This document shows, one piece after another, positions 1 through 13,630 of a stretch of DNA of 64,000 bases. The translations under genes were made by a program, and so were the position numbers. The notes under the pieces were generated by a model. That model saw only the letters and a list, made by a program, of their open reading frames with translations. It was not told where the DNA came from and made no database searches. Location of the stretch: assembly GCA_037951165.1 (NCBI GenBank), contig JBBDHG010000009.1, forward strand, positions 11,125,001 to 11,189,000, read 5' to 3'. How positions within the stretch are numbered: the first letter of the stretch is position 1; the number at the start of each line of letters is the position of its first letter. The DNA is from Lophius americanus (Eukaryota > Chordata > Actinopteri > Lophiiformes > Lophiidae).

Positions 1-2641
1 TGCAGATGATGCTTTTTCCTTCGACTCAATCGTTGTTAGTTGCATTGAACATGCTAGTTTGGTCAGTTACAACAACTTGAGCAATCAGAATTCCTGCAAA
101 CATTGAGTTCTATCTCAATGAAAAATATATATATATATCTTGGCATTCATCTGTTTCATCCCAGTGGAGACTGTGCACTACTTGCAAATTTGTTTTAGAG
201 ATTTCACTGATGGATACACATTTACACCATTCTAGACGCCAATAAATTGTCTTATGAACACATAGTACTGTCACTTATATCCTGAGAGTATGTGTGGAAA
301 CATGTGTTCGTGTGCAATTATGCTTGTGCCCCTTAGCTCCTCTCACACCTCTCCAGTGTCAATGGCCCCCATTCTTACAATTTGGTACCTTAAATCACAT
401 TGTCTTCAACTGGAAATATTTCAGCTGCATATCTGCCACTCTAAAGGGAGGTGAAGACAAAGGAGACGAAGGTAAAAACACACCCTGTTGTGTGAAGCCT
501 AGAGAAGGCCTTGAACCCTGCCATTCATCTCTTTCACTCCATCAGCTGAGTCTAATTGCCAGAGAGGACAGGATACCCAGGGCCCAATTGTTCCTTATCC
601 TCTTTAGAGCTTCTGAGGCATGAAAAGCAAAAGGCCCGCTTTTGATCTTTTTTGGGTTCGTTTTTTTTCTTCCTCCCGTCATTCTCTACTATCCTTAGAG
701 TGAGACACTTTTTTCACACTGTGCCCCCTTCTTCAACCACGCAAAATAATTATCAAGCTCTGCTTCATCAAATAATGGCAGATATTGGAGGTCATGATGG
801 GGAGGGCCAGAGGTCTGCAGTGGTGTCCTAAGACTTGGTGGAGCTCCCACTCATCTAAGAGGCATGCTACTTAGCTGTGGCTACCTTTATATACCTTGAC
901 CCCGGTTTTCGTTTGTCTGTCCTAATGAGACCCTCTCACGCAGCCAGTGCAATAGAGGTCTTCCAATGGCAGGGTTGGGAGGCCAAAGTACAATGATACA
1001 CAGGGCTCTGCTCAGACAAGGGCGCATCTGTGCTATCTTATTAAGCCTTGGAAAAGAGCTCATGCGTCTCAACGTCCCATAGGCGCTGAGAGCAGATCTA
1101 TTGACACCTACTTATCCTTCGCTGTTAACACCTTTCTGTGAGGAGACAGGCACTCCCAAGTCCTTGTTAGAAGTAATTCTTGGCAGAGAATTTAGGAAGG
1201 GAAAGTGCTTAACTCGGTCTGGGTGGCCATGTGGCACGAGGACAAAGAATGCATGATGAAAAATTCCTCGTTACTAGATTAAAAACAAGGGATGTCGTAG
1301 TCGGATGTTTGTTTACAGCTTGTATTGTTATAGATATGCACTTTGCTATTAACCATTCCCAGAAACCGAGGGACAAAAAGTTGTATGCAAGTTGAAACCC
1401 CTGTTGAATTGAGAGTAAAATAAGAGCAAAATTTGAAACAATGAGATTCAAAACTGCCGACATATTCACCTATTCACCATTTGTTGAGAAAAATGACAAA
1501 CAGAAATACAAGAAGGCAAACAAAAACCTTTAAGCAATCATGTTAAGCGCGCCTAACATCTGAGCGCTGTGCGAGAACAAAGCAGGGCTCCTGTCAGCAC
1601 ATCGATCCACTCCTGAAGGCGCACACAACCATGGCTCTCTGATTGCTCCCAGCCTCCCGCGCCTCTCCCCCCACGTCTCTAACTCTCTGTGCTCCAGCTC
1701 GTTTCTGAGAATGTGCTTATCGATCTGGCCTACTTTGTTGGAGTTAACTCAGTGATAAAACCTAACCAAGGGCTTCCAATGGCCCAAAAGAGTTGGGAAG
1801 GCAGAAGAAAGGTCAAGTTGATTGCTAAACCAGAAAGGACTGGATGCTCAATTCACACAAATGATTTGTCATAATAGCAATTTCTGGAAAATGAAGGGAG
1901 ATCCTCAAGTTTTAATTATAGCCGTTGTCTGATATGTGTCACAAGAGTTATACAGCGCTCAATGAAATACCTGCTGCTTCTGAGAGAGTTATAGAGAGTT
2001 ATGGGAATAAAAACAGTAAAATAATATATCTATTATAAGATTACATCTTTAATTCTGTAGATCAAACCATAAACAAACGTGATGTACAACTTGGAGAAAA
2101 ATTATGATATATTTTTATGAACCCTTTCATTGATTCTCGCCCAGTTTTTTTTTTTAAATACATGGTTGTATAGGCGGTCATACAATTACTGAACTGATAG
2201 AATATTGACTGATAATGGAGAATTTACAATATTTACTTATGGCTAATATGAAATTAAAGCAAGTAAATAAACCTGATAATACAAAAAAAAAATTGCTTTC
2301 ATTGACTCGATAAGCACAGCATCTCCACTTGGTACAGTAGGTGGTATAAGATAGCTAAGGTAAATATCTATCAATAGATGGCGGAGTGGAGCACACTGTT
2401 TATTATGTCAAACTACTGCATCTATAGAGTCACATACTAAAGACTGGAGAGCCAAACCGGACATCTTTGGATTGGAAATTTGAAGAAGCAGGACTGAAAA
2501 TTGTATTACTTTTTCAGAGTTCAGGGACAAAAATTAAGTTAAAAGTTTAAACAAACAACAACTCTTACAATGAAGTTTGTGAAAATATGGATATCAAACC
2601 ACCTGTATTTATTCTCTACATCTTAACCCCCCCCCCCATTT
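1..2641. other. Unique AT-rich non-coding stretch
   Basis: No gene is recognised here. The open frames are short, overlap one another and carry no domain. A short TA run sits at about 127-141. A more CpG- and GC-rich patch lies at about 1540-1700 and starts with a 20-bp near-palindrome around GCGCGC (1540-1559). A C homopolymer lies at 2628-2637 just before a dispersed repeat. The rest shows no repeat or motif that I can name. Confidence 0.6.
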
Positions 2642-2745
2642 CTTTTCTGCATATTGATTTGGCATAGGTTTAACGCTGGATGCCCTCCGTGACACATTCA
2701 CAGCACTCCCTGACAAAAAGCACTAGAAGTACACCGCCGTGTGAC
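2642..2745 (+). repeat. Dispersed teleost repeat, LINE-2-tail-like (copy 1)
   Basis: The stretch contains 'GCATATTGATTTGGCATAGG' followed by a 'GGATGCCCTCCGTGACACA' segment. It closely resembles a common teleost repeat tail whose consensus, from memory, runs from a TTTGGCA(T/C)AGGTTT block into a GGATGCCCTTCCTGACGCAAC block and ends near a GCACTGGAAGTACACTG-like motif. A second copy with the same opening occurs at 36407-36490, so it is dispersed within this window. It is likely a 3' end fragment of a non-LTR element. The exact family is uncertain. Confidence 0.6.
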
Positions 2746-5700
2746 TCCTTGTGTGATAACTGGGTTATGTACTGTATGAATGTGAGGATCCACCAGATAT
2801 AATGTTTGGCTGTAACCAATCCAATAACCTTAATTTAAGACAAGGTTACAAGGGCTTGTTAAAATATGATTTAAGTAAAGTTTAATTGGTAAGTAAAGCG
2901 GGCTTTTGGGCCTTGGCTGATTTTTATCTACTGACTTATACTCCCTCCAACAAAGACAACCTAATTTGCAACTTACCAATTTCCCATTATCTTTGATTTT
3001 AATTTTGATCAGTGTTTAATTCTGCCATAAGCTATTTTATCACAAGAAATAACAAACAGCCCCTAATGACATAGTCAAGAGTAATAACAATTTAATTCCA
3101 GTGTTGTACAGTGTATTGTTCATGTTATACAAGCATACACACAGATGTAAAATCTATCCTCCTTAAAACAAGTTATTCATGCTTTGTATGTGTAATCATT
3201 TCTCCAGAGTGTGATTACGTTGAATTTCAGTTTGTATATATATATTTTTGCAAGTGTGTTGTGCTGTCGTGTTTATAACGTTCCATGTGGGAGGGTCTGT
3301 TGATAAGTAAGCCATCTGTAGTGTTCTGCTGGCCGACATGCTGTGGAGCGAGACTTGATAGTGTGGAGAGACTTGACTTGACAAATCTTGGCACATAATG
3401 AGACAGAAGGGAGTAAAGGCAGAAGTCTGTCCAGAGTTAAACAATTAGATTTGTCCCTGAGGTAAAGACCAGGCAATGCAAGGACTCTCAGACTAACAAA
3501 ATCAATATGGCTTCCAGTAAGAACACTCTGGGGGTAGAGTGATGAAGAGGTTATCATTCTTTTTTTCCCCAGATTAGGACACATTCACATTGAAGAAAAA
3601 TAATGCTAATAAAATCAAAACTGCTTGTCAGTGATGTGAAAATATGCGTATGACAGTTAGTCATATGTCAAACGTAATGTCTCCAATGAGACATGATAAC
3701 ATAGATCAACAGGGCTTCTGAACTGAGCCTCTTTTATTCGGTAACCAATTTTTAGAAGATCTTAAAGGAGACAGCGTTTGAGATTGAAACTTTCACACCC
3801 GCCGACAAAACCAAAATGGAGCATTAGTCAGGAGACGGAGTGGGCAGTCCCCTTGCGTTGCATCCCCTCTTAGGTCCTGCCCAGACGTGAGGGTCTAATC
3901 TAACATCTCACCACTGTTCTCAGTAGACCTCACAAAGGTAGCACTTCCAGGGCACGGAGGGTGGGCTGTTGGCCGTCTTGTGCTTGCATTGGGTTTGAAG
4001 AAGACAACAACAGAGAGAGTGAAGGGTTTTGGTGTGGGAGTTGGGGCAACTAGCATGCAACTGCCGTTACGCAGAGAGGTCCCCTCAGAGACGCTGATTC
4101 GCTGACCATAAAGGTGTGAGTGTGAGCTGTGCGTAGCCTATCGCCTCATCTCCATGGAGACAGAGATGCGGCACCCCAGTGGGCTTGTCTCTGCTGTGGC
4201 CCGGAGCAGCAAAGGTACTGGGAAATGTAACCTGGCCATCACCTGGGCTCCAGGGAACCAGGAGACCCTGCTCTGATGACCTTCAACAACCTGCCAGTCT
4301 GTCATCTGGGCGCAGGGAATAACAAGAAAAGAATCAGCTAGGGATATGTGTAGAAACATTGTTTACCGGGCCGTCGTGTCTTCGGTGGAGGCTCTTCGTT
4401 CCAGTGGGAATTAACCTTCTTCAGACATCACCTCAATATTCTAAAATGTTCTTGTAGGCTTCACCTTTTAACTTTATTTTCAGATTTATTTTGGTCAATT
4501 ATAAACAGGTGGTAAAGGATGAAAACAAATTAGCATACAGTCAGTTCTACTGTTACATTGTCAAATTTTTTTTTTTCTAATTAAGTCTTAGTCTTTGAAG
4601 AGGTTTTGCGGCCTACAAGTCCTGGCAACTCAGTCAGTCAAAGCAAACATAAATAAATATTAAGTATTTAAAGCATTTTAGTCAGAATTCTGTCAATGAA
4701 AAGTGTTGACATTTTCTAATATATGAGATTATTATTAACATTTCAGTCAATCCTCTCAAGCCAAAACCAATATTATTGTCATTACGCCATATTCCCCATA
4801 AGATTTTTTCTGATAATCTAACGACAAACAGGTTGAATGATTAAGAATGCAGCTTTGAAGAAAGTGTCTGGTCTCAGGATTTCAATTTAAGGAATATATT
4901 CAGAAATGGAACATGTTCTTATTTGCATATTTATTGTCATCCACAGCGACTCCTTACCCATCTAAAGTTCTTGAAGAGATTGAGATAGATTTGACATTCG
5001 TCCCAGAGACCTTTATCATTCACTTTAGATGAAACTGCGAGACTCTGATAGAGCCAGATACCCTAAGGGAAACTTCAAAGGAAACCAGCTGCTTGTTGAT
5101 TCGAAAGGAATGTGATGGACTAAAAACAATTTCACCTGCTGGGATTTTAGACAATGTCTTATACCGTCTAAAACAATCACTTTCTAAATCTTGAAATTCT
5201 TGATATAAATAAAGGAATCTAAAATGTGCAGGAAAAAAAGGTTAATTGTTAAATTCATTATTAATTAAAGTTTTTTCTATGGTGGTGATATGTATGATTA
5301 TTTTTCTATTAACTTTAATCATAAAATTGCGTAAAAAAGTACAAAATACCAATGGCAATCTTTATAAAAGCCAAGTTAACATCTTTTCTTTTTGTCCAAC
5401 AGTCTATGCACACAATGTTCCATCAACACAATGGCCAAAGGAGACAAGTCATTACAATGGAAAAGCTCTATTTTGTCCAAATTAGGTATTATTTAAAAAA
5501 TTATTTGACTATTGAAATAGTCGTGTTTGATGCCATCTCAACACTTTACCAAACACTGACTTCTTAAATTAGCGATGCTTCATGTCTTTAAAAAACACAA
5601 ACCAGGGTTATAAGGGAATATTAGTCATACTTGAATTTCACAGTTGGTTGATACTCGGTAATAATATTGATTTCAAACTTTGAATAATTGTGATTCTATT

Positions 5701-8502
5701 CTGATTGTAAACAAAATATACTGTATATTTTATTGAAAGTTTTTTCTGCATTCTTTATTTTTATTATGCTATTTACAATTTCCTTAAAATTGATAAATGA
5801 ATTCTAACAAAACACCTAATTGAAAATATTATCAATATCTTTAGTAGTACACCTGAAATGTGGCACACATCATATCATCAAAGTGATGTCAATAAACAGT
5901 ACTAATACAAAAAATGTTAATGTTTAAGTCAGCAACAGATTATTTTAGATACTAAACATTAGATAATTCAGTAAAGTATCTTCTTATTCAGCAGTAGAGG
6001 ATGTAGAATCAGGAATATTGCAGTAATGTTTTGTTTACTGTTATAGGTATCACTGTAATAAATTATCTTCAAATGGGATCTCAAATCTTCTGTGTTTGAG
6101 TGTGAAGCAGCACCATCCAAACTGTTCCCTGGAGACACTTGTGTTGCATTATCTGACAAACCAATGCAGGAGATTCTGTGGAAAAATCTGTGCTTTCTTC
6201 CTTTCAGCCAAAAAGAAGGAGGGTTTTGAATGGTGTGGTGATTCTTTATGCAGAGCTGAGACGCGACACCTTCCAGACGGTGAGAGATGGCAAGCACTAA
6301 TAATACAGAGCTGTACAATGGTTCTGACAGGCGAGCAATAAAGCAATCAGGGTCCCAGGCATTCCAAATCTCTTTACCGCCCACCCTCTAACAGACTGAG
6401 AGATGGGTGGCTGACCTGTGAGCTGTCAATCATGGGGGATACCTGCTGCAGTCTGATCAGGGAGAGCTGAGGGCACCAGTCCATCAGATCTGTTTTCACA
6501 CTCCAGACACTAACATTGCAAGCATAACCACAGACACAAAAAACCCCTCCGCCTTGCTCTTAATTAGGAGATGTGTGTTGTTTGGGAGTGCGTGGGGGAC
6601 GATGGTGGTCTTGTTTAGTTTAAATGGGTATGGGAGTGTCTTAGATATAGGGGGATAGTAAGTGGAATCCCAGTGAGACAGAGAATAACCTTTTCCCTTG
6701 ATTTAGGAATCAGGCATTGATCTGTCACGCTGTTTTGTACAACCAAGAGCTTTTTCAGTGTGGCTTTGCAGTATGTGACACTCCACTGAGCGTGTGTGTG
6801 TGTGTATGTTTGTGTGTGTTTGATAGGTAGTGGGTCATAAGTACGGTGGGTAAAGGCTTGTTCATTTACCGTCTGTATCGCATTCCAGCAATTAGATCAC
6901 TATAATACTGTGGTTAGTTAGTGGCTTTCTGGTGGTTTCCTCCCGGGTCCTCCTGTCTGAGAGTTGACTGCTCTACTCCTCCACAGGTATCTCCTTCTTT
7001 TGTCCAAGTTGGGATTCTTTTGTTCGACTGCCGAGCTCCAACGATCGGCTTCAGCCAGTGGCCACGTCTGAGAGCAGTCTGGCCGTTTAGACTCTAAATC
7101 TAACATTATCACTGGAAAAGCATGCCCATCTGGCATTTTGTCTTGCTGATGATCGCAATGTCCAATCTTGACAGAAATGTTAGATGTTATATTTTTTGTC
7201 GTCTCTGTCAACGGAACACTAAAGGAGCTACATTCAAGTGAACATCACTAAATACTTTTGGTGATGATTTATTTATTTATTTTTTTCTAAGTAAAAAAAA
7301 CACATAATTACATAATTGTAATAAAAATTATGAGACATCAAATAGAACACAAATTAAACATATATAAAAACATACAACATTAATACGAAGTGTTTATAAA
7401 TAAATGTAGTATTTTAGGATATCCATCACTGTTGTTATGAAAATTACTACTAATGGCTGGAATGCTACAATAGTTGCTACGGAAATAACATTAATTAAAG
7501 TTGAGGGAATTCTGTTAGTTTGGACATTTTTGGAAATGTTGGGCTACCCAATGGAAGAACCATTTTCTACTTTGGACGCTCCATGAGCTTTCTTCAAGCA
7601 CCATCTTCAGATTGAGGTAACATGACTAAACATGTATTGTGCCCAAAATACAGTATTGTTATAATGCAAAGAATTAAATACAAATAAATCCTATGCACTT
7701 TTATAGTCTGAAGGTATTTTTTATGGTTATAGTCTCATTTCTTTGTAGGAAGAGAATGCATACATCTTCACTGTACATTGGCTGGCTGTAGGCTAAAGTC
7801 GGGCTGGACCTCGATGGTAAGAATTGAGCCAATTTTTACCCTGATCTTGAGCCTCACAACCCTCCTCGACACTGTTGGACAATCGGATGGATTTCTATTG
7901 TGTCAGAAATTTTGGTCGGCCGACTCAGGCTTTCACACATTTGAGGCAAAGACACGACAGGATTACCTGACGTCAGCAAATTTGTTTCTCACTGTGCCTG
8001 TGCAAAGCGGCTAGTGAGCGTCTGAGTTAGTAGTTGTTGACATGGTGTGTCATGTGGACAATAATTAAAAGTAGTCATAAAGTAGGTAATGCAGTTTGTG
8101 GCTGGTAGCAACTGCACAGCAAGGAAGAAAAAGAAAAATCAGAGCAGTGCTTACAGGGACCGTACAGTTTGAGCACTCAAATAATTTATACAAACAAAAA
8201 ATAATTTATAGTTTGTTCCCAGCTTAAGCTTTGTCAAACCAATGTCAGTCGGAGACAGCTTCACAAGCTCAAACACTGAGTCGACATAGGTCTCAACCAG
8301 AGGAGTTTGTCCCTAAACGATGCCTTGTTGTCATTCATACATATTTTGGCTTCATTGAAAATGAAGCCAAACTATGAACAAAAATCCAAATGTAAAAATT
8401 ACAGGAAACAGTCTCAGGGTCATAAGACAATCACACTGCTGAGAATGCAATCTAACAATTGTTCAAGTGCTTTTGTAGTCCAGCTGTCGCTAATGGAAGC
8501 AT
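2746..8502. other. Unique non-coding stretch, no gene seen
   Basis: No convincing gene. The longest open frame of the whole window is here (minus strand, 5968-6384, 138 codons), but it has no domain or signal and is compatible with chance. A GC-richer block (about 3790-4330) has a 41-codon frame from an ATG at 4153 without flanking splice support. An octamer-type ATTTGCAT occurs at 4921-4928, and a short GT-rich run at about 6794-6830. Stretches 5200-5960 and 7250-7480 are very AT-rich and featureless. Confidence 0.55.
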
Positions 8503-8775
8503 TTAAAGGTACAGTACGTAAACTTTAGGGATATCTCTTTGAATAAATGGAATAGAATAAATTTAACTATGTTCGTTGCTGTATTATCAGCTGAAAATAA
8601 AAAAATATTCTATTGGAATGTTAAGTTGGAAAGAGTCCTTTTTATCTCCATAGCGGGGGGTTCTAACGTTCACATGGAGGCCATCATAACTGTGCAGTCA
8701 CCTACAGTAGATGGATAAACCAAAAGGGTCTGGAGAGGCATTTTTGCATTTTTAAGTTGTTACTATGGAATTGTT
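8503..8775 (+). mobile_element. Truncated TTAA-type non-autonomous transposon, percomorph repeat
   Basis: It begins TTAAAGGTACAGTACGTA and continues with a TTTAGGGATATCT block, a CATAGCGGGGGGTTC block, 'CATGGAGGCCATCAT', 'ACAGTAGATGGATAAACCAAA' and 'GGAGAGGCATTTTTGCATTT'. The order of these blocks matches a high-copy repeat I know from percomorph fish (consensus start TTAAAGGTGCAGTGTGTAG, then a cATGGAGGCCGCCATG block and a GAGAGGGCCTTTCGCGTTTTTAC block). The consensus ends in the inverted copy CTACACACTGCACCTTTAA. That end is absent here, so the copy is 3'-truncated. TTAA at the start would fit a piggyBac- or Kolobok-type target site. Recognition is from memory and the superfamily is uncertain. 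Confidence 0.6.
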
Positions 8776-11700
8776 TTGTGTTTGGACAAATCGAAGATCA
8801 TACTTATTATTTAGCTCAGGATCTGAGGCCGGCGGCATTTGCCACAAGCTTCAGGGTGTCCCATCCCTGCTTGGACCTCGCTTCTTCTTGGCCTTTATAA
8901 GTTGATGAGCCCTGGTATTTGTTAAAACTGTTGTAGTTAAAGTTGTGTAGTAGTAGCAGTAGAGCAGAGTAAAAGCTGTTGTGTTCAAATAATAAAAGTA
9001 CCTATCCCTCAAAAAGAGATGGCCTTGTCATATCATGTGACACACTTGGGCTTCAGATACCATCTTTGAAGGATGTGGCGCCTGATTTGAGCACACTGTA
9101 AACAAAAAAGTTGTAAAGTCCTTGACTCCATCTTACCCCCAGCTAATCTTAAAAATGGGCAAAAAGGTTGAGTCTGAATGGAGTTGTTTGAAGTGAAAAA
9201 CCCTCGTAGTTCATTCTAAGTGAGCTAGCTAAGGCTAACCAGATAAGCTATTGACGTTTTCAAGTCTTGAAAATGGTTTCGCAGAGAAAGCAAAGCAATT
9301 TCTTCTGAACACTATTCAGACAAAATCGATTGTAGATTTCCTGTGATGATTTACATTACTGGCGCAAGTCTGTCTGTGATTATATTTGCCCCATAAAAGC
9401 AAGAATCCCTCTCAGTAGCCGTAAGCTAGCGAACAACAGGGGGCACCAAGGGAGCTTGTGTCTGTGTGTTTGTGTTCATTTCAGCCTCCAGCTGACTAAA
9501 CTCAGCCCCCACCAGAGACTTTGCTTTTTCTCTGTTGTTTCGCAGTGTATTATTTCTTTTTCCCCATCTCCTCTTGGTACTTTTGGGAAGTGAAACACAT
9601 TTCCCCTCCATTCAGCAGAGAATTGTAGAAATGATTTATCTAGAGTGAAGATAAAAGTTTGAAAAAATAAACTTTGCTCTCCTCCCACCAGAAAGCGACC
9701 TAAGCTCAAAGCCGGAGCAGAATCTAATGATTACTCCAGTAGCAGCAAGGCTCTCTCATTCATAACTCTGGCATTTTCCCCTATTCATTAACTTGTGTTT
9801 ACAATTAACCTCACCACAGATCATCCTTTATTTGTTCACTATTTGATTGGAAAACTCAGCAAACAGGTGAAGTCCAATGGCTTGAAGTCATACGTAGAAG
9901 TTACCTTGTGGCTAACTGTCACTCAAGTGCTTGCCCATAATTATTCATAACTTTGAGCCTTAGTATAATTTAAATTAGATAGTAAGATGACATCCTCCCT
10001 AACCAAATCCAGTCATCATGGATGTAGATACTAGCTAAGGAGAATTAAATAATGTGTGCACAACTGAAGGTGTCTCTGTATGCCTCCGTATAATGTTGGG
10101 AATTCAGGTACTTTGATTAAACTTTTTCAACTGTACCATCGCTCCAGCTGCTACTTAAATGTGAGTCCTCTTCAGGAAACACAGCATGGACATCTTCACC
10201 ACGCAGCAATCTTTACTTTTAAAGATACAATACTTCTTCTTCTGCTCATTAGCCCTTTCTGAGGTTACTCTCTCTCTGGTGGATTATTTCTCCCTGGTTC
10301 CAGCCTCACTACTCCGCCAGTCGGATTATCTCATTTAAGTCAGCTGCGCCAATCAATTCACCTGGCCCTGCTCCCCCCTGTGACCCGACTCCAGCTGACA
10401 TCTCCCTCTTCAGCAGCTCCATACTAAACCTCACCCAAGTCCACAACCGACTAAAATACATAGTCATTGTGTTCACTTCGGTCATGGTTTGTGACCGAGG
10501 AAAATGAGGAAATGTGGGTGTAGGTTTTGTTCACGTTACTCAGTGCAAGTGACACGAACAAACCCGCATGATCCCGCAGTGAGCAAAGCGAGTGAAATAA
10601 GGTGAGTGGAACGGGGAACCAATATGGCGTTTTTGTGAACACAGCCTCACTTTATAAAGTTTACAGCCTGCTGTGCTATATTTAAATCTATATAATGACA
10701 CAGTTAGTGGATTTGACTCAGAAAATGCTTACAGATTTCTCTCACGGATGATTCCATTCATTCGGCTTTAGGCCAGCTCTGCACAGAACTAAAGTAAACA
10801 AATCAACCAGAGCCAAGTTAGCCTTAAATTGGGCTTATTTAGGAGTTAAATCTGATCATGTCTTGAAATGCTACTCTGTTTGATAATGAACATGAAAAGC
10901 TGTATTAAGTTGCCTCTCTTCGTTAAAGGCTTCTAAGCCGTTCCATCTTTGACCACGTATCACGTCACTGCTGTTGGGTGTGGTGAACCAACAGCGATGT
11001 TCCTGCGTATTGTCGCACTCTGTAGTGCATTACCAAATCACTGCAGCATGAAAACCACCGAAAGCCACACACAGCGTCTTCAGCTGGTATTCAGTAATAA
11101 AGTAGGCAGTTGTTTGTTAAGCACTTGGCTCTCTTTGCAAATCTAGCAAGATCCTGGGTCTTTGCAGCGTAATCTGTGCTCTTGGTTTGTGCTTGTTTAC
11201 AAGATATTATCTCTGGCTTACAAGAGGTGGGGTCCTTGGAGGAGACTGAAAAGTAGAGCAAAGTAAGGAGCTCCAACAGAGTTCCCTTTCGTCTTGACTG
11301 ATGTCAGATATAACACCGTAGCAGCTACAGTATGCTTTACATTTTTACATTTTATCTATTCTCTATTACTTAGTAATATTATATATATGCACAGACTGGC
11401 ATCTTGGCGTCTGAGTAAACTGACAGGGTGTGTTACTCTAAACTATGCATAATCTGGCAATCCCTGTGATTTCAGTTGTGCACATGTAATACTAAATGCA
11501 ATAGGCTGCAACACCTGAAGAAGAGTTTAACCTATCTTAACACTAGGTTTAAGCTGCAGTCATGGACAGATGCTCCACGTCAGTCCAGAGCAATAGCAAC
11601 AGGAGTTAATCCTCCTCACTTTGTCTAACTGATTCTACATTCACTCCTTCTAAGAGATTTACCGGTGGGGGTGGACGATGTAAGATAAAAGTGTGATTGA

Positions 11701-13555
11701 TCATGGAGTTGACTTGAATGCAAACCTGGCAAGGTTCAGAAAATATTTAGGTTCAGTAAGGATATCCTAGTGTTGTATAGTAGGTAAGCAGTTTTGCTTG
11801 GATGCACATGCGTGTTCATTAAGTCAGCAAAACAATGTTAAGTCACATTGTTTGTCTTTAGCAGCTTGATGACTTTGAATCAGTGTGCTGCACTAATGAT
11901 GATTATCAGCCAAAAGTGTAACTGAGCAGAACATAGCAAAATAAAAAAATGTTAGTTTACATGCCACAGAAATAACATTTTAACTGTATGTTCGTTCGTG
12001 TGGCTAATCATGGATTTTGCATGCCGTGAAATTTTAATTTTGACACTTGGTCAGCTTGAGCCTACGCTTTTGTATTAATAGTTATGAAGATAATTGCCAA
12101 GAAAAAAACGAAATGTTATACCCTTCTCGAGATCAAACAGGCATTAGAGAAATTAAATTAAATAAATAAAAATAAATAAAATGAAGTGGAGACAGAAACA
12201 AATATGGTCTTTTTCTGAGACCGAATATCATTTAGAAGTGCTCCCAAGTCTGCCTTCTGGAGTCCACTCCACCTGGGAACTTTAAAACATAAACCACCAC
12301 TTGTGTCCCCTCGTCTCCAGGATGGATCAGACAGTAGGAGTGTCGGCAGCTGCTGCCAGTCTGCAGGTACTCCAAAACATAAATCATCATTGCGATACGA
12401 CGGACCACAGCAAAATCAATCAGTTTTTACGGGACCCGTCAATCACTTTTTATGCGCACATTTGAAGAAATGGCATCAGTTTCCAGCATTGTGCAATATA
12501 TAACAACCAACCACAACATTAGGAACACCCACATATCCACGTATTTCATATTAAGAGTAAAGGTCTTAGAAAGTAATTCAGACAGGACCAGTTAGTAGAG
12601 CTTAGAATCCAACCCTAATTTCTTCATATTGCTTTGAAATAAACCAACTGCTGTTGAGGTATAAAGTGATGATTGACGGCGCTTAATGCGGCGCCCTCTC
12701 ATTCCGACCACATCCTGTTTTACAAAAACTAAAAAACAAACCATTTCTTAATTTCTGTCTCCTAGTGATTTTAGTTTTTCATAATCAAATTAGGAAATGA
12801 AAATTAAACCGTTTTTTGTGATTTTATCCAATCCCCATTTGATGGTGAAAAGGAAAAAATGATGATACTTGTATCTCAAAACAAAAAATTAAAATCACCA
12901 GTCATTGTTTCGGTTTTGGTTTTTTTCATTAACATACATCAATAACAACAAAATACTAAAACATGATGGACATAATATGCATATTAGTTGCATATTGATC
13001 CGTATTAAAAAAGAATTTAAAAAGTCTTAATATTGCAAAATACCCTTCAAGTGCATAATCTAAACCTTAGAGTTGTTTTCCACGAGTTTTGATGTTTTGC
13101 TCAGTGTCAGCTATTTATAAAGAAAGCCATCAAGTCAGTGTTAAGTGAGGGGCTGTCATTTTATTCAAAAATGTTATACCTTTTTGAATACATTTTATAT
13201 AATTGTCATAACTATGTTTTTTGTGCTAAGTTTCAGCTGAAGATATCATTTTTTTAATGTTTGTTACCAAAGAAAACCTGTTTATGTCCATAGGAGCAGT
13301 TCTTCATTGAGGTCCTTTGGACAAATGTAGGACAAGACAAAAGCAAGTGAGCGTAAACATGAAGACTCCTGAAACTTTAAGATGAACAGTCGACCTTATT
13401 TGATTCCAAAACACACCAATCAGAATCAGTCTTTCCTTGATTTATCACGTTACACAGTACATACACGTACAACATCGTGTCATTTATCTCAGCATTTAAC
13501 CCTTTCCTGAGGGAGCAGTGAGGCGCTGAGGTTTGTTGCGTCACGGCTTGTTGTG
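8776..13555. other. Unique non-coding stretch, no gene seen
   Basis: No gene is recognised. Open frames on both strands at 9426-9709, 10451-10642 and 10949-11276 are short and overlapping. A possible CTCF-type site is listed separately. Near 12500-12530 a 'CAACATTAGGAACACCC' string resembles a fragment of a teleost repeat, but it is too short to name. The 12720-13050 stretch is very AT-rich. Nothing else is supported. Confidence 0.55.
9434..9447 (+). promoter_or_regulatory. Possible CTCF-type binding site
   Basis: The string CAACAGGGGGCACC matches the strong core of the vertebrate CTCF motif (CCASYAGRKGGCRS) at most positions, including the AGGGGGC run. The surrounding sequence is otherwise AT-rich, so the G-run stands out. 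A single motif match in 64 kb is weak evidence. Occupancy would need ChIP data or conservation. Confidence 0.25.
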
Positions 13556-13630
13556 TCAGGGGCTGGACACAAACCTGTGTCACCCGGTTGAGGGATGACT
13601 GCTCAACACACTGAGCTAAAGACACCCCCC
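13556..13630 (-). repeat. Degenerate tRNA-derived fragment (tRNA pseudogene or SINE head)
   Basis: Read on the minus strand it has GGGGGTGTC, then an A-box-like TTTAGCTCAGTGTGTTGAGC, a variable anticodon-arm-like middle, then a B-box-like ACAGGTTTGTGTCC and a C-rich end. The order and spacing (about 75 nt) fit a tRNA. The arms do not all pair and the B box deviates (TTTGTGT in place of TTCGANT), so it is not a functional tRNA gene. It could be a decayed tRNA-derived SINE head or the tail motif of another fish repeat. Confidence 0.4.

Noticed and set aside
4153..4278. 41-codon plus-strand frame METEMRHPSG...
   Set aside because: Short, ends in a normal stop with no splice sites and no similarity recognised.
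5968..6384. Longest open frame in the window (138 codons, minus)
   Set aside because: No domain, signal peptide or splice context. With roughly 6% stop codons per frame, about one frame of this length is expected by chance in 64 kb over six frames (rough hand estimate).
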